A DNA stretch of 64,000 nt from Otatea glauca. Lineage: Eukaryota; Streptophyta; Magnoliopsida; Poales; Poaceae. Below the pieces are notes generated by a model. That model saw only the letters and a list, made by a program, of their open reading frames with translations. It was not told where the DNA came from and did not search any database. Each line of letters begins with the position of its first letter. The first letter of the stretch is position 1. A program made the translations under genes and the position numbers. The stretch is taken from assembly GCA_036346275.1 (NCBI GenBank), contig JAYEVK010000155.1:1-64000 (forward strand). The letters are read 5' to 3'. Positions 22,409 through 35,012 of the stretch are shown in pieces.

Positions 22409-22832
22409 TGGAGGACCAAAATGGCGATCAGAGGGGGGTGAATGATCCCAAATCCTTCAAGTCCAGTATGACCATACCAAGGACAGTATGACCAGACTCA
22501 AGAACAGCAGGAAGAACAAAGCTACGAACAGCACGAACAGAAAAGCTATTTCAAGGAATCTTTTGATCGGCTGAACAAAAACTCATGAGACTTGGTAGAT
22601 GTGATCTTAAGGATGTCAGGAACTTATTCCAACCTTCAATCGCAAGGATTGACATCAAAGCTCTAACCTTTTTGCCCTAGAAAGAAAAACACACCAAGTT
22701 CAGGCAAAACACAAGAACTTGATCTTAGACTTTCTCATGGGGTTTTGATGATCAAGATGATCTAGGACAACCTCCCACTTGTCACACCAAGCAAGAAATC
22801 AAGTCAAAATCTCCGCGAACACGATCTATAAG
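22409..22832 (-). repeat. 3' LTR of B, outer part
   Basis: Distal (U5) part of the B 3' LTR, cut off from 35013-35987 by the insertion of A. It matches 42630-43012 of the B 5' LTR. It keeps the true LTR end (reverse complement …GGTCCTCCA) that is missing from the 5' LTR. Confidence 0.85.
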
Positions 22833-22914
22833 TGAAAGATCGAAAAAGGCGACTAGAGGGGAGGTGAATAGGAGCCAAATAAAATTTTCGAATAAACTTT
22901 CCCCCTAGAATTCA

Positions 22915-23330
22915 AACCACCAAAAGTCCAGAAAGAAACTGCACTGGTCGGGTATCTCTAGTCGGATGAATAGTACTCCCGACCTACAGAGGTCGGATGA
23001 ACAGTACTCCCGACCAGCACTGGTCGGATGAACAGTACTCCCGACCCGAGGTGGTCGGATGAACAGTACTCCCGACCCGAAGTGGTCGAATGAACAGTAC
23101 TCGGGTGAACGAAGATCCCGCCGACGACGAAGACGACCGACCTGCGAGGTCGGATGAGCGAGACTCGGGTGAATAGTATTTGGGTGAATAAGACGCCCGA
23201 CCCAGAGGTCGGATGAACGAAGACTTGGGTGAATAGTGCTCGATGAGCAATGCCTCCGACCGATGAACAATACGTCCGACCTACGAGGTCGGATGAACAA
23301 GACCGGGTCGGATGAACAATAAAATCAGCA
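22915..23330. repeat. palindromic tandem array in the U5 end of the A 3' LTR
   Basis: Repeated units of the form GGTCGGATGAACAGTACTCC followed by CGACC, roughly 30-40 bp each, with variable linkers. Ends of each unit are inverted (GGTCGG…CCGACC). The counterpart in the 5' LTR lies at about 32935-33240 with a different number of units. Confidence 0.8.
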
Positions 23331-24048
23331 CGGTCTTAAAAGCAAATCGATGTAACTTTTGATCGGTGATCCAAAAACAGTGAAACTTGGTGTGCACCTC
23401 CTAAGGATGTCAGAACCTATTTCACCATCAATCGAAGGAATTGATACCAAGGTTCCTTCCCTTTTCAGTTTAACAAATGCAACACCAAAAACAGATAGAA
23501 ACACTATCTGAAAACTAGGCACAGAAATTGGTTTCTTCCAAAACTGAATAGAAGAGGTTGTAGATTGCCTAGATGATTGGGATATGATCTATAGAAGATT
23601 CATCCAGCAATCTTTCATCCTTGGCAATAAGAACCAGAAGCCAATCAAGACTAACGAACTGCAAGTCACACGTTTACGCACTTTAAGAACACAGATTTAC
23701 AACTTGCAACAAGAACGCAAGGATTGCCTAAATGATTGAAAGCACCGAATCCAGAGAAGAGTTCAACAATCATGAATTTCAAAAAGGACTCAAATGCATG
23801 TAGAAGGAGATGAGGCAAATCCAAATTACGTAAAGTAAATTGCAAGTAAGTAAATGTGGAATTTAGATAACAGAATTTAAGTGCGTAACGTAAATACGTA
23901 AGAGAAATGAAACAAGAATATAAGTGAAGAACATTTCATTTCTGGAAGGGAGGTTTACAAAGCCTCACAACAAAGTGGGCAAAACTCAAACGAGCAGCAA
24001 AAACCTCAGAACCTTCACAACCTTCACCGAGGGAGGCTGCCCTACCCT

Positions 24049-24057
24049 CTATTTATA
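24049..24057 (-). promoter_or_regulatory. TATA box of the A 3' LTR
   Basis: TATAAATAG on minus. A second, degenerate copy (TATGAATAG, 24224-24216) lies 167 bp upstream within a duplicated segment. The 5' LTR has the same pair at 33978-33970 and 34143-34135. Confidence 0.7.
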
Positions 24058-24684
24058 GTGACTGGGATCAATTCCCACCTTTGGATGTTCCGCTTCAATC
24101 CTAAGCCAACATCCAAGAGCCAGGATTTGATCCTTACACCGCCACTCTCAACAACTCTCAACTACTCACGTAGACTTTCCTCACCGCCACCCCCAAGGAG
24201 ACACCCTCTCCCTGTCTATTCATAGCAGCTTGGAACACCTACCACCCTTGGATGAGCCTCTAAACCCTAGAGCACTCCATCAAGGGTGAGATTTTACCCA
24301 CTCACAAAGCTATGCATGGGCTCACCAAACCCAACAACCCAACGGGTTTTGCACGCTTCAACTCACACTAACTTGACCCGCTACTCTATCTTCCCGACCG
24401 CGATCCAACGGTCCTCCTAGATCGAGCAACTCCAAGTTAGCATCTCATCCATTCCTTTGTCTTCTCGGCTTGCGGCTACTCCACGGCCTCACCATCTTTG
24501 GCGACACCTTGATCATCGGACCTCGGCTCTCCCACCTAGTCCCGATCTCCTTCGCCTCACCATGACCTAGCTCCAAAGTCCCGCAACCATCATAGACAAG
24601 GAACCACATCACATAGCAATGTCCAACAACACATATCCATCTCAGCGAGAAAGATATACACTTCACCGACCAAAGAAACCTCGA

Positions 24685-24995
24685 CCACACATGGTCCGAC
24701 CATCGGTCTCCATCCCGACCACGCACGACCATCGGTCTCCATCCCGACCACTCGAGGTCCGACCATCGGTCTCCATCCCGACCACTCGGAGTCGACCAGC
24801 GGTCTTCGTCCCGACCACTCGGGTCCGACCACCGGTCTTCGCCCCGACCACTCGAGGTCCGACCACCGGTCTTCGCCCCGACCACTGGGTCCGACCATCG
24901 GTCTTCGTCCCGACCACTGGGTCGGACCACCTGGTCTCCGACCAGCGAGAGCCACGACCACTCGGGGTCGGACAAGCTGTCTCCGACCACCAAAG
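24685..24995. repeat. palindromic tandem array in the U3 start of the A 3' LTR
   Basis: About eight units of the form TCCGACCACCGGTCTTCGCC / CCGACCACTCGG, period about 37 bp, each with a GACCACCGGTC-type inverted core. The same array is at 34610-34905 in the 5' LTR with altered unit number. Confidence 0.85.
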
Positions 24996-25092
24996 CCTGC
25001 ACCACTCGGATCAAACTCAAATTCAAGCACAACATGCTAAACCACGTCAATTACTCATCACCATCGAGGATAGACCTCCACATGGTCTTTCA

Positions 25093-25104
25093 ATCTCCCC
25101 TTGA
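25093..25104 (-). other. polypurine tract of A
   Basis: On minus, TCAAGGGGAGAT lies immediately before the LTR start TGAAAGACC. Confidence 0.8.
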
Positions 25105-26897
25105 TGAGTATATTGACAAACACCAAAAGGCATAAATTTGAGTTTGTAAAGCAATTTGATTGCAAAACCAAACTTGGTCGAGAGAAAGATATAAAATCAT
25201 GACCAAGTTGGCAGCAAGATTTTAGAGCAAGACCATGACAAGAGCAAGTTTTCCACAAAAGCTCAGTGCCAAATGTGATTATGATCCATAAGAGATAGCA
25301 AAGATTTACAAAGATCATAAGAATCAACAAGCTTTCACATTTTTATCTCCCCCTTTTCTACATTTTAAATGATGCCTTTTCTACATTTTCTCCCCCTTTT
25401 GGCAATATAGGCATCAAAATGGAATATATTTTTTTTGTTTTCTCCCCCTTTATATATGTATGCATGAAATGCATCGCAAGTGAGCTTTGAAGATTATCCA
25501 AATGATCGCAATGACAAGATATGACACCAAGCTAGTCAATTTAGAAAATGACTGAACTAGGATGTCTCCAAGAACATTCATTTTGCTCATAAGCTTTGTT
25601 TACAAGATTTTATTTTAGCATGATTTGAACAAGTGCAAGACTTAGCAAAAGTTTCAAAGCTAGAAGCCAACACCACTCATAGGATCAAATGAAAAACCTA
25701 GAGTTCAACCTACTCAACACTTTGGGGAATCTTGAAGTACATATAGAGTCCTTCGAGCTCATTTTTCAATTCATGCAAATTCTTCTTCTTTGATATTTTA
25801 AAAGACATAGCGGGGTGCAAATGTTTGACATTATTTGCATTCTTTACCCACTTATGTTTTTGTTATTTGCATTTCTTAATGGTTGACTCAAGCCATGTTC
25901 GATCACCCCAAGAGTAACTCTTAAGAGAATGATCTTGGTCATACACTATATATTCCAAGTTCATCCTAAGTGCAATGGAGGCAGTCTCGAGAATATATAG
26001 TGTTGAGTTCAATTTTGCACAAAAAGAGTCAAGTTTTTTTTAGCACATATGAGCAATTTTGAAGGACTAAAATATGGATCAAGCAAGTTTCACCCAAGTT
26101 GCTATAGGGACTCTAGAGAACTCCATAAATTCACAATTCATGGTAAAAACCTCTAGAGAAGAAACTTAACAAGAAAAAGCAACATGTTTTTCATTTAAGA
26201 TTTTCAATTTTCAGATTTTAACAAGCTTAGTATGATAGATGGACTTGGATAGACCTAAGCTAGTGATTTTCTTCAAAGATGTAGCAAGGTGCATTACATG
26301 AAGATTGAATCAATTGCATAATAGACAAAGCTCATAAAAATGAAAATGCAGTCTAAATGCAATGCATGAACATATTCCCAAACTCCCCTCAACAAATGAA
26401 TTAATTTTAGGCTCAAATCTGGTTAAAGTTGAGTTATTATCAAGATTAGGCATAAAGAAAACCGAATGAACTCAATAACAACGGAAAAAGCAGAATGAGG
26501 AGAAGAAGTCGAGAAACTGCAAGACTGGATGGCTATTGAGCATAGATAAGATAGAAGAGACTCACTACGGCTCAGACTGGCTCTTATCTTCCACAGTGAC
26601 TGACATAGGGAAGCTGACTCTAGATCCCAACTAAGGAGTGCATATGCACTCTGTCTACCCAAGAGGCCCAAAACTCGCTAGACTTATAAGACGTGAGGGA
26701 ACTCAACCTAGAGAGAAGAGAGAACGACTAATCACGCATGATAGCAACCTAAAGCATAAGATAAGAGGTCCATGGAAGACATGCCAAAAGTCTAAGTGAG
26801 TGAACTCAACTTAAGAAAACCAGCCCAAAGTCACCCGGTAAGAAGAAAGGAAATTTGGAGGAAAATATATAGTACATAATATACAAACCGGCTCCCC
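25105..26897 (-). other. 3' non-coding region of A between pol stop and polypurine tract
   Basis: About 1.8 kb with no sense open frame of note. It aligns with the same region of B and D. Some SIRE-lineage elements carry an env-like ORF here, and none is recognisable in this copy. Confidence 0.6.
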
Positions 26898-28800
26898 TCA
26901 AGATAAGCCGTATGGGCTCACGACTCCAAGCTCACTCCTCAAGGCAACAAACCTGGAGCTATCCAAAGGCTTGGTAAAGATATCGCTAACCGGTGGTCAC
27001 CATCTATGAATCAAGCACGATATCGCCCTTCTCCACATGGTCTCTAAGGAAGTGATATCTAATATCAATGTGCTTGGTCCGAATGTTGCTTTGGGTTTTT
27101 AGCAATGCAAATAGCTGAAGTGTTGTCACAGGAAAGTGGCACACTCTCTATCTCTAACCCATAGTCCGCAAGGTCGATCTCATCCAGAGCACTGCTCTGA
27201 CAAAGAATCGGTCGCAAAGAACATACTCGGCCTCGGTGGATGCAACCCTGCATCGCTTCCTAGATGACCAAGAAACAAGAGAAGTGCCAATGAATTGGCA
27301 AGTGCCGAAGTGCTCTTCCTATCTATCCTCTGACCCGACAAAGTCGGATCGGAAAAGGCTCTAAGAGATAGACAAGAAGAAGAAGAGTACCAAATACCAT
27401 AATCGGTGGTGGCACGAAGGTACTCAAGATGCGCTTGATCGCTGGCGGTGAGAGGCGCGAGGAGAAGCTTGAAATCGAGCGCATGCACACACAAATAAAT
27501 GTATGTCGGCCTCAAGCGGTGAGGTACAAGAGGAGCCGATCATACTCCAAACTCCTTTTGATCAGCAGGCTCACCATCCTCATCGGGCTCGAGAACAGCA
27601 GTGGTGGCCATAGGAGTCATCACCGGCTTCCCATCTGACATGTCGAAGCGCCTCAGGAGGTCACGGGTATATTTACCTTGATGCAAGAAAGTACCCTCCT
27701 GAGTCTGCTTGATTTGGAAGCCAAGAAAGTAGCTCAACTCGCCCATCATACTCATCTCAAACTCAGACTCATCACATCGTAAAACCGAGAGACAAGAGAA
27801 TGAGAGGATCCACCAAAATGATATCGCCCACATAAACGGACAAGAAGAAAATGAGACTCATGGTGTCCGATGAGCGAGTTTTGTCTACTATGCCCATTTT
27901 AAAGTCATGGCTGAGAAGATAAGACTTGAGCCTCTCATACCATGCTCTGGGGGCCTGCTTGAGTCCATACAGAGCTTTGGAAAGCTTGAAAACATGACTC
28001 GGAAACTTGGGGTTCTCAAATCCTGGAGGTTGTTTGACATAAACCTCTTCCTCAATATAACCATTGAGAAATGCACTCTTGACATCCATTTGATAGAGCT
28101 TGAAGCCGGGATGCGTAAAATGCAAGCAGATCCTAATAGCCTCTAGCCTAGCTACAGGGCAAAGGTCTCCTCAAAGTCAAGACCCTCAACTTCGAGAAAA
28201 GCCCCTGCAACTAGCCTAGCCTTGTTGCGAATGACAACCCCATCCTCACTCTGCTTGTTTTGAACACCCACTTGGTCCCAATGACATTATGACCGGATGG
28301 GCGTTCTACAAGTCGCCGACTTTGTTCCTCTCAAAGTTCTCAAGTTCTCATGCATAGCATTAATCCACGACTCATCGGATAATGCATGAGAAATATCCTT
28401 CTACCAAAGGAGGCAACAAAGGCGAGTGAAGGCAGAATGAGGACAGACCTGCTCTTGAGCGAGTGACACGCTCGAACAAATCGCCAATCATCCGATCGGA
28501 AGGATGACGTCTCTCGAATATGACGGGAGGTCCAGGAGCGTATGGCCTCTACCTCTTGAAGTAAGAGATAGGAACAGAGCCACTTGTCAAGGAGAGCCAA
28601 GACAAAGGTGGTCTCCCGAGGTGCGTAAATGGAAACAGAGGCACCTCGGTGTAGAGCGGATCGGATCGTGTGGAACACCATCATCTCCATCATCCTCATC
28701 CTCTACAAAAATGGTCTTGGAGGAAGAAGAAGAGCTCAAACATCGGGTCTAGCTCTGGGCTAGCCTCATCAAAGGTCACATCACAGTCTCTATGATCCTA
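26898..28800 (-). pseudogene. copia reverse transcriptase and RNase H, copy A, frameshifted
   Basis: On minus, RT blocks appear as FKLYQMDVKSAFLNG near 28110, KLSKALYGLKQAPRAWYERL near 27985, then the catalytic motif as YVGD (27834-27823) instead of YVDD, then MGELSYFLGFQIKQTQEGTF near 27740. RNase H follows with CDNTSAICIAKNP near 27130 and the stop TGA at 26900-26898. Frameshifts split it into at least five pieces (for example at 27780, 27540 and 27250). The first catalytic aspartate-to-glycine change and the frameshifts make it inactive. It would have copied element RNA into DNA in virus-like particles. Confidence 0.85.
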
Positions 28801-30182
28801 TGCGCATCAACACCTGCACCCTATAGCTACGAGAAGAAGACGAGTAACCTAGAAAGATGCTATCAAGAGCGAGACTCAAACTTATCTAGGTTACCAGACT
28901 TCAAGATAAAACACTTGCAACCGAAAACGCGAAAATGAGACACACCGGGCTTTCGCCCATACCTCAACTCATAAGAAGTGCGATGCAAATGTGCTCTCAA
29001 AAACACGCGATTAGAAACATGGCAAGCAGTAGCTATAGCCTCAGCCCAAAACTTCCTAGGAGTATCAGACTCATCTAGCATCGTCCCGCCATCTCAACTG
29101 TGGTCTGTTCTTCCTTTCCACTACGCCATTTTGCTGAGGGGCGTAGGGAGAAGAGAACTGATGCTCTAAACCAGACTCCACACAAAAACTCTCAAAGTAG
29201 GAATTCTTGAACTCCGTGCCATTATCACTGCGAATAGCTCGTAATGCACACAGGAGCTCAATAGACAACCCTTGACTGACACTGAAGTGAGAAAAGTCTC
29301 ATCCTTTGAGGCCATGAAAAATACCCAAGAGTATCTAGAAAAATCATCAACGATGACAAGAACATACCACTTCCCTCCTGCGACTTCACTCTATTTGGAC
29401 CAACAAAGGTCCATATGTAAAAGCTGTCACGGTGCATCAGTCATCACTACGGATGGAGGAGGATGAAGCGAGAACCATCTTGCCATGTCGGCAAGGAGAG
29501 CAAACTAAGTCTTTGACCATCTTGAGTTTGGGCAAACCCCGAATGAGATCGTGGCTGCTAACTCGGGTCAAATGATCAAAACCAATGTGACCAAGTCTCC
29601 TATGCCAGAAGGAGAGATCACGGGACTCAGAAGCAATCAAACATCGAAGAGGGTCTCCCGAAGAAGCAGAAAAATTAGCACGAAAGACTCTCCCAAATCT
29701 AGAAATCCCGCAAACTAACCCTCCTGATGAATCAATGATTCTACAGGCATTACTCTTGAAGCTTACCTCGAAAGAGTCATCGATAAGCTGAGAAACAGAG
29801 AGCAGATTGTATTGCAGCTTACTTACTAAGGCAACATCTTTAAGAATGAAATTTTGGTTAATACAGATGGTACCTTTAGCAATGACTCTACCTGAAGATG
29901 CATCCCCAAAAGTGATTAACTCATCACCGGGGGCTCGGACTAGGGAAGAGAACCATCGAGAATCTCCGGTCATATGACGAGAACAACCGGAGTCAACAAT
30001 CCAAACATCTCCTTCCCCATCCGACCAACCCGATCAAGACACAAGAGAGAAAGATGACTCGAAGATCGGGTAGAGTGAAGACTTGGGAACCCAATATTGA
30101 ACCACACGACGCCTCGAGTGCGATCCACGAAGAAGGCGGACTCGAGTGTCTCTCTCGACGCTTAGACTTAACAAGATCGAGC
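28801..30182 (-). pseudogene. copia protease and integrase, copy A, frameshifted
   Basis: The protease triad DSG is intact at 29994-29986, in the context VDSGCSRHMTGD. The GAG-pre-integrase zinc finger follows: FWHRRLGHIGFDHL near 29600 and CSPCRHGK near 29515. The integrase core shows VDDF near 29370 (first D), SDNGTEFKN near 29220 (second D) and QQNGVVERKNR near 29120 (E). The frame breaks between these pieces (near 29437 and 29268) and again after 29100, where the sequence continues as MLDESDTPRKFWAEA at 29081. All catalytic residues are present, but no continuous ORF remains. Confidence 0.85.
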
Positions 30183-30489
30183 AACTCTAGTAGATGATCT
30201 ATGAGTCAAACGGGTTGGCATGCCGTGGTGCAAAAGCCGGACCATCCCGAAGAAATTTGCTGCATCTCCTACGAGAAAACACCTCACGCCGCGATATCTA
30301 CCTCGATGGGAAGAACGAGGAATATCAAGAGGACGGCGGAAAGATCGACTACGAACAGCTCCAAGACTAAAACTCGAAGAACCAAGATGAAAACCGAGTC
30401 ACGGACGCTGCCCAAAAGCAGCGCTCTCTAACTGTCTAGAAGAAGGTGTGTCTTAGGAGCACTCAAAGTCCGGGATGACCACGAATACC

Positions 30490-32777
30490 CTAAGAGAGCA
30501 ACACGCTCACGCCGAGTGATCTTGGCGCGCTGAGTAAATCTACTAGGTGACCATCCTTCTTACAGAAGGTGCATGTGTACTTCGCCTTGCTAGAGACAGA
30601 AGCAACAGGGGTAACACCCTTCTGGTCAGAAGTCCTATGGACAACCCCAGCAGACCTAAACACGGTGGTGCTCACTCTGGGAGCTACCACAATCTCACCA
30701 CTCCTGAAGCCGCGCACAATGGTGGGAGGATGCGCCCGAGCGTGCTCCAAGGGATCAAATCCTAGACCTTGATTGAATCTACTAATCTTGGATTGGTCTA
30801 GAATAAGATTGAGCTTCTTCTTGCCTCCTACAAACTTCTCGAGAGTGCTCATAAGATACTGGCAATCTCGAAAGAAAGAGGCACAAGAAGAGCAGGGGGA
30901 AGAACAAGAAGAAGAACCAGAAGGATGAGCTCTCTCAGCACGTGCATTTTTCTCCCTCAGCACGGCTGCCTCAATCTTGAGGGCCTCACAAGAAACGCAA
31001 GATGCATTTGTAATTCTATGGGCTTGGTCTTCTAATTTCTTCCTAAGCTCGACATGGATTTTATCCAAGTCCCCCTCAATCACAGAACATCGCAAACAAC
31101 TTTCTTGTGACTTATCTAGTAAGTCCTTAGCAAGTTTAGCACACTTGACATTTAAAGCATTATTGTCAAGTTTTAGTTGCTTACTGACCCTCACATGAGT
31201 ATTGGATCCTTAGAAGCATGCAATTCAAGTTCATCATTTCTAGAAGAAAGCTTCTTAAGGTGAGTGCTCATGGCATCAATTTTAGCAAGCAATTTAGGGC
31301 AATTAGCACAAGAAGGAGTAGAGTGAGCATGAAGAAAACTAGCCTCAACAGAATATCATCAATAGAACTAGTGCTAGCATTCTTCCTCCTAAGACCATCA
31401 AGTTCGGCAAGCACACTATCATGTATGGTCCTTAGGTTCTCCAACTCCACAAGAACAAAGACATCACAGAGAACACGGTCATCGGTGACTCGGGAGGAGA
31501 AGATCTAAGTGAAGCTAACTCCGAGTCAAGGTACCTACTTCCTTTTCTAACTCGAACACCTCGACCTAGCCTTAGCATGAAACTTGCCTAATTTACTAAG
31601 GCGACATTTAATTCGTCGTAGGTGGGTACCTCGTCCGAGTCAGACACTCGAGTCGCCGATGCCGTTGGCGTCGGCCATGAAGCACATCTTGGAGAAGTCA
31701 TCGCCGCCCTTCTTCTCTTGCGGATCATCCTCGCCTTCGTCGCTCCATGTCTCCGTGTCGGAGAGGTTGATGTCGTCAAGCGCGAGGACGCGGTGGAAGA
31801 GCTTCTTGTTCTTAGAGAAGTTGCGGTACTTCTTTTCACGCTACCGCTCGCGAACCTGGAGGCTTCTTGTTGCGGTTCTTATCGGTGTAGTCGTTCTTGC
31901 CCGAACCGCTTTGTTCGTTTTGCCCTTCTCCGGCTTGGGACGGTTTGCTCGAATGTGGTTGGGGCCACCACACTCAAACAGTGATCATCCCACCTCTCTT
32001 CTCTCTCTCACTCTCTTGTATGCATATGAAAATTTGCGAGCAAGAAGAGCAAGCTCATTTTCGAAATTTTTCCGGTTGGTCATCGCTTAGCTCGCATTGC
32101 GGAGAGAGAGAAACCAATGTAAGAATCGAAAGAGAGGATCCAATGGGATCGGTGACCAAAGCCATCGATCGAGACTTCGTCTTCCGCGAGACGACGCGTC
32201 GATCTCATGAGTCTTGAGGCGGAATAAAGCCCGTCAAGAGTCAAGGTCGACAGTCGGTGGTGTCCTTGATGGTGGTCACTTTCATTTCCCAAACACGAAG
32301 ATCGAGTGCGATCAAGAAATGTCGAGCATTATCCGAGTCGGGGTATATGTAACCGATCGCCGAGGTCGCCGTAATCTTTGTAAACCGACCAAAGCACTCG
32401 TCAAGACTCTCACCACGCGGTTGTTCAAACTTGTTGAACTCACGCTTGAATTGGTCCTGTCGAACCGTCTTGATTTGGGTAGTGCCCTCATGGTAAGCAT
32501 CGAGGGTCACCCAAATCTCATGAGCGTAACGAAGGTGAGAAATCTGTCATACTCATCTGCGGCTAAGACCACGTATGAGGATGTTCCTTGCCTTAGCATT
32601 CGCCTCAACGTCACCATATTGCGGCCGTGGCGTTCTCATCGCCAGGAACCTCATACGGAGCTTCACCTTACGCCATATCGAAGCCCGGGCGTGATGTACG
32701 ACTCCATCCGAGAATTCCAAAAGGAAAATCAACTCGGAGAAAATAGGAGGCTTGGTGGAATACTTGTCCATCGCCAT
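30490..32777 (-). pseudogene. copia gag with long coiled-coil region, copy A, frameshifted
   Basis: The ATG at 32777-32775 gives MAMDKYSTKPPIFSE, the usual copia gag start. A retrotransposon gag domain piece follows near 32510-32250 (QDQFKREFNKFEQPRGESLD). The first zinc knuckle near 31980-31940 has lost its reading frame and its last cysteine. The longest open piece (31194-30490) is a coiled-coil-like segment containing KLAKDLLDKSQESCLRCSV and QVELRKKLED-type repeats, and ends with a second knuckle start CTFCKKDGHLVD that is then frameshifted. A coiled-coil region of several hundred residues between two CCHC knuckles is a notable trait of this family. Confidence 0.8.
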
Positions 32778-32813
32778 GGCTCTTGAGACCGGTCAAGATC
32801 TAGAAAGAGCGAA

Positions 32814-32828
32814 CTGCTCGATACCAAT
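32814..32828 (-). other. primer binding site of A
   Basis: On minus, directly after the LTR end …GATCTTTCA comes ATTGGTATCGAGC, a one-base variant of TGGTATCAGAGC, which pairs with the 3' end of plant initiator tRNA-Met and is standard for copia elements. Confidence 0.8.
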
Positions 32829-35007
32829 TGAAAGATCGAAAAGGCGACTAGAGGGGGTGAATAGGAGCCAAATAAAATTTTTTGAATAAACTTTCCCCCT
32901 AGAATTCAAACCACCAAAAGTCCAGAAAGAAACTGCACTGGTCGGGTATCTCTGGTCGGATGAACAGTACTCCCGACCAACAGAGGTCGGATGAACAGTA
33001 CTCCCGACCAGCACTGGTCGGATGAACAGTACTCCCGACCCAGAAGTGTTCGGATGAACGATGAACGATTTCGGGTGAACGATATCCGACCGGACGAACA
33101 GTACGCCGACCTGCGGAGGTCGGATGAACAGTACTCGGGTGAATAGTACTCGGATGAACAGTACCTCCCGACCGATGAAGAATACGTCCGACCTACAGAG
33201 GTCGGATGAACAGTACCCGGGGTCGGATGAACAGTAAAATCAGCACGGTCTTAAAAACAGAAATCGATGTAACTTTTGATCGGCTGATCCAAAAACAGTG
33301 AAACTTGGTGTGCACCTCCCTAAGGATGTCAGGAACCTATTTCAGTCATCAATCGAAGGAATTGATACCAAGGTTCCTTCCCTTTTCAGTTTAACAAATG
33401 CAACACCAAAAACAGATAGAAACACTATCTGAAAACTAGGCACAGAAATTGGTTTCTTCCAAAACTGAATAGAAGAGGTTGTAGATTGCCTAGATGATTG
33501 GGATATGATCTATAGAAGATTCATCCAGCAATCTTTCATCCTTGGCAATAAGAACCAGAAGCCAATCAAGACTAACGAACTGCAAGTCACACGTTTATGC
33601 ACTTTAAGAACACAGATTTACAACTTGCAACAAGAACGCAAGGATTGCCTAAATGATTGAAAGCACCGAATCCAGAGAAGAGTTCAACAATCATGAATTT
33701 CAAAAAGGACTCAAAAGCATGTAGAAGGAGATGAGGCAAATCCAAATTACGTAAAGTAAATTGCAAGTAAGTAAATGTGGAATTTAGATAACAGAATTTA
33801 AGTGCGTAATGTAAATACGTAAGAGAAATGAAACAAGAATATAAGTGAAGAATATTTCATTTCTGGAAGGGAGGTTTACAAAGCCTCACAACAAAGTGGG
33901 CAAAACTCAAACGAGCAAAGAAAAACCTCGTAACCTTCACAACCTTCACCGAGGAGGCTGCCCTACCCTCTATTTATAGTGACAGGATCAATTCCCACCT
34001 TTGGATGTTCTGCTTCAATCCTAAGCCAACATCCAAGAGCCGGATTTGATCCTTACATCATCACTCTCAACAACTCTCAACTACTCACGTAGACTTTCCT
34101 CACCGCCACCCCCAAGGAGACACCCTCTCCCTGTCTATTCATAGCGTGCTTGGAACACCTACCACCCTTGGATGAGCCTCTAAACCCTAGAGCACTCCAT
34201 CAAGGGTGAGATTTTACCCACTCACAAAGCTATGCATGGGCTCACCAAACCCAACAACCCAACGGGTTTTGCACGCTTTCAACTCACACTAACTTGACCC
34301 GCTACTCTATCTTCCCGACCGCGATCCAACGGTCCTCCTAGATCGAGCAACTCCAAGTTAGCATCTCATCCATTCCTTTGTCTTCTCGGCTTGCGGCTAC
34401 TCCTGGCCTCGGTCATCTTTGGCGACACCTTGATCATCCGGACCTCATCTCTCTCGGCCTAGTCCCGATCTCCTTCGCCTCACCATGACCTAGCTCCAAA
34501 GTCCCGCAACCATCATAGACAAGGAACCACATCACATAGCAATGTCCAACAACACATATCCATCTCAACAGAAAGATATACACTTCACGACCAAAGAAAC
34601 CCCGACCACACATGGTCGACCATCGGTCTCCATCCCGACCACGCACGACCACCGGTCTCCATCCCGACCACTCGAGGTCCGACCACCGGTCTCCATCCCG
34701 ACCACTCGGTCCGACCACGGTCTTCGCCCCGACCACTCGGGTCCGACCACCGGTCTTCGCCCCGACCACAAGAGGTCCGACCAGCGGTCTTCGCCCCGAC
34801 CACTGGGTCCGACCATCGGTCTTCGCCCCGACCACTGGGTCGGACCACCGGTCTCCGACCAGCGAGAGCCCCGACCACTGGGTCGGACAAGCGTCTCCGA
34901 CCACCAAAGCCTGCACCACTCTGATCAAACTCAAATTCAAGCACAACATGCTAAACCACAGTCAATTACTCATCACCATCAGGGATAGACCTCCACATGG
35001 TCTTTCA
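32829..35007 (-). repeat. 5' LTR of A
   Basis: 2,179 bp, from TGAAAGACCATGTGGAGG at 35007 to GATCTTTCA at 32829. Same order of parts as the 3' LTR: U3 array (34610-34905), degenerate and intact TATA boxes (34143-34135, 33978-33970), U5 array (32935-33240). Unit numbers in both arrays differ between the two LTRs, while the sequence between arrays is nearly the same. Confidence 0.9.
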
Positions 35008-35012
35008 ATAAG

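Larger units (their letters stand above)
22833..25092 (-). repeat. 3' LTR of A
   Basis: Reads on minus from TGAAAGACCATGTGGAGG at 25092 to CGATCTTTCA at 22833. It contains an array of CGACCACTCGG/CCGACCACCGG units at 24690-24990, and an intact TATAAATAG at 24057-24049 with a decayed TATGAATAG at 24224-24216. Near the end is a second array built on GGTCGGATGAACAGTACTCC at 22945-23310. It matches 32829-35007 throughout, with small indels. Confidence 0.9.
22833..35007 (-). mobile_element. SIRE/Maximus-like copia retrotransposon A, complete structure, decayed coding
   Basis: Both ends are TG..CA with identical ATAAG duplications (22828-22832 and 35008-35012), so the 12,175-bp element has its original borders. 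It has two LTRs of 2,260 and 2,179 bp, a primer binding site, gag-pol relics (32777-26898), a ~1.8 kb non-coding 3' region and a polypurine tract. The LTRs are the same family as those of B but longer, through extra repeat arrays and a duplicated promoter segment. The target site is inside the B 3' LTR, so A is younger than B. The lineage is inferred from the long coiled-coil gag region; I did not compare the RT with a reference. Confidence 0.9.

Noticed and set aside
22905..23300. 131-codon minus frame rich in repeated CSSDL and VGSTVHP
   Set aside because: A by-product of the U5 repeat island of the A LTR, with no independent coding sign.
24445..25104. Open frames of 146-201 codons over 24445-25104 on both strands (and the same at 34434-35025)
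   Set aside because: They run through the palindromic LTR array, whose unit length keeps several frames open. The peptide repeats follow the DNA repeats and lie outside gag-pol.
25105..26897. Env-like gene in the SIRE-type 3' region
   Set aside because: No open sense frame with a signal peptide or membrane anchor is found in A, B or D.
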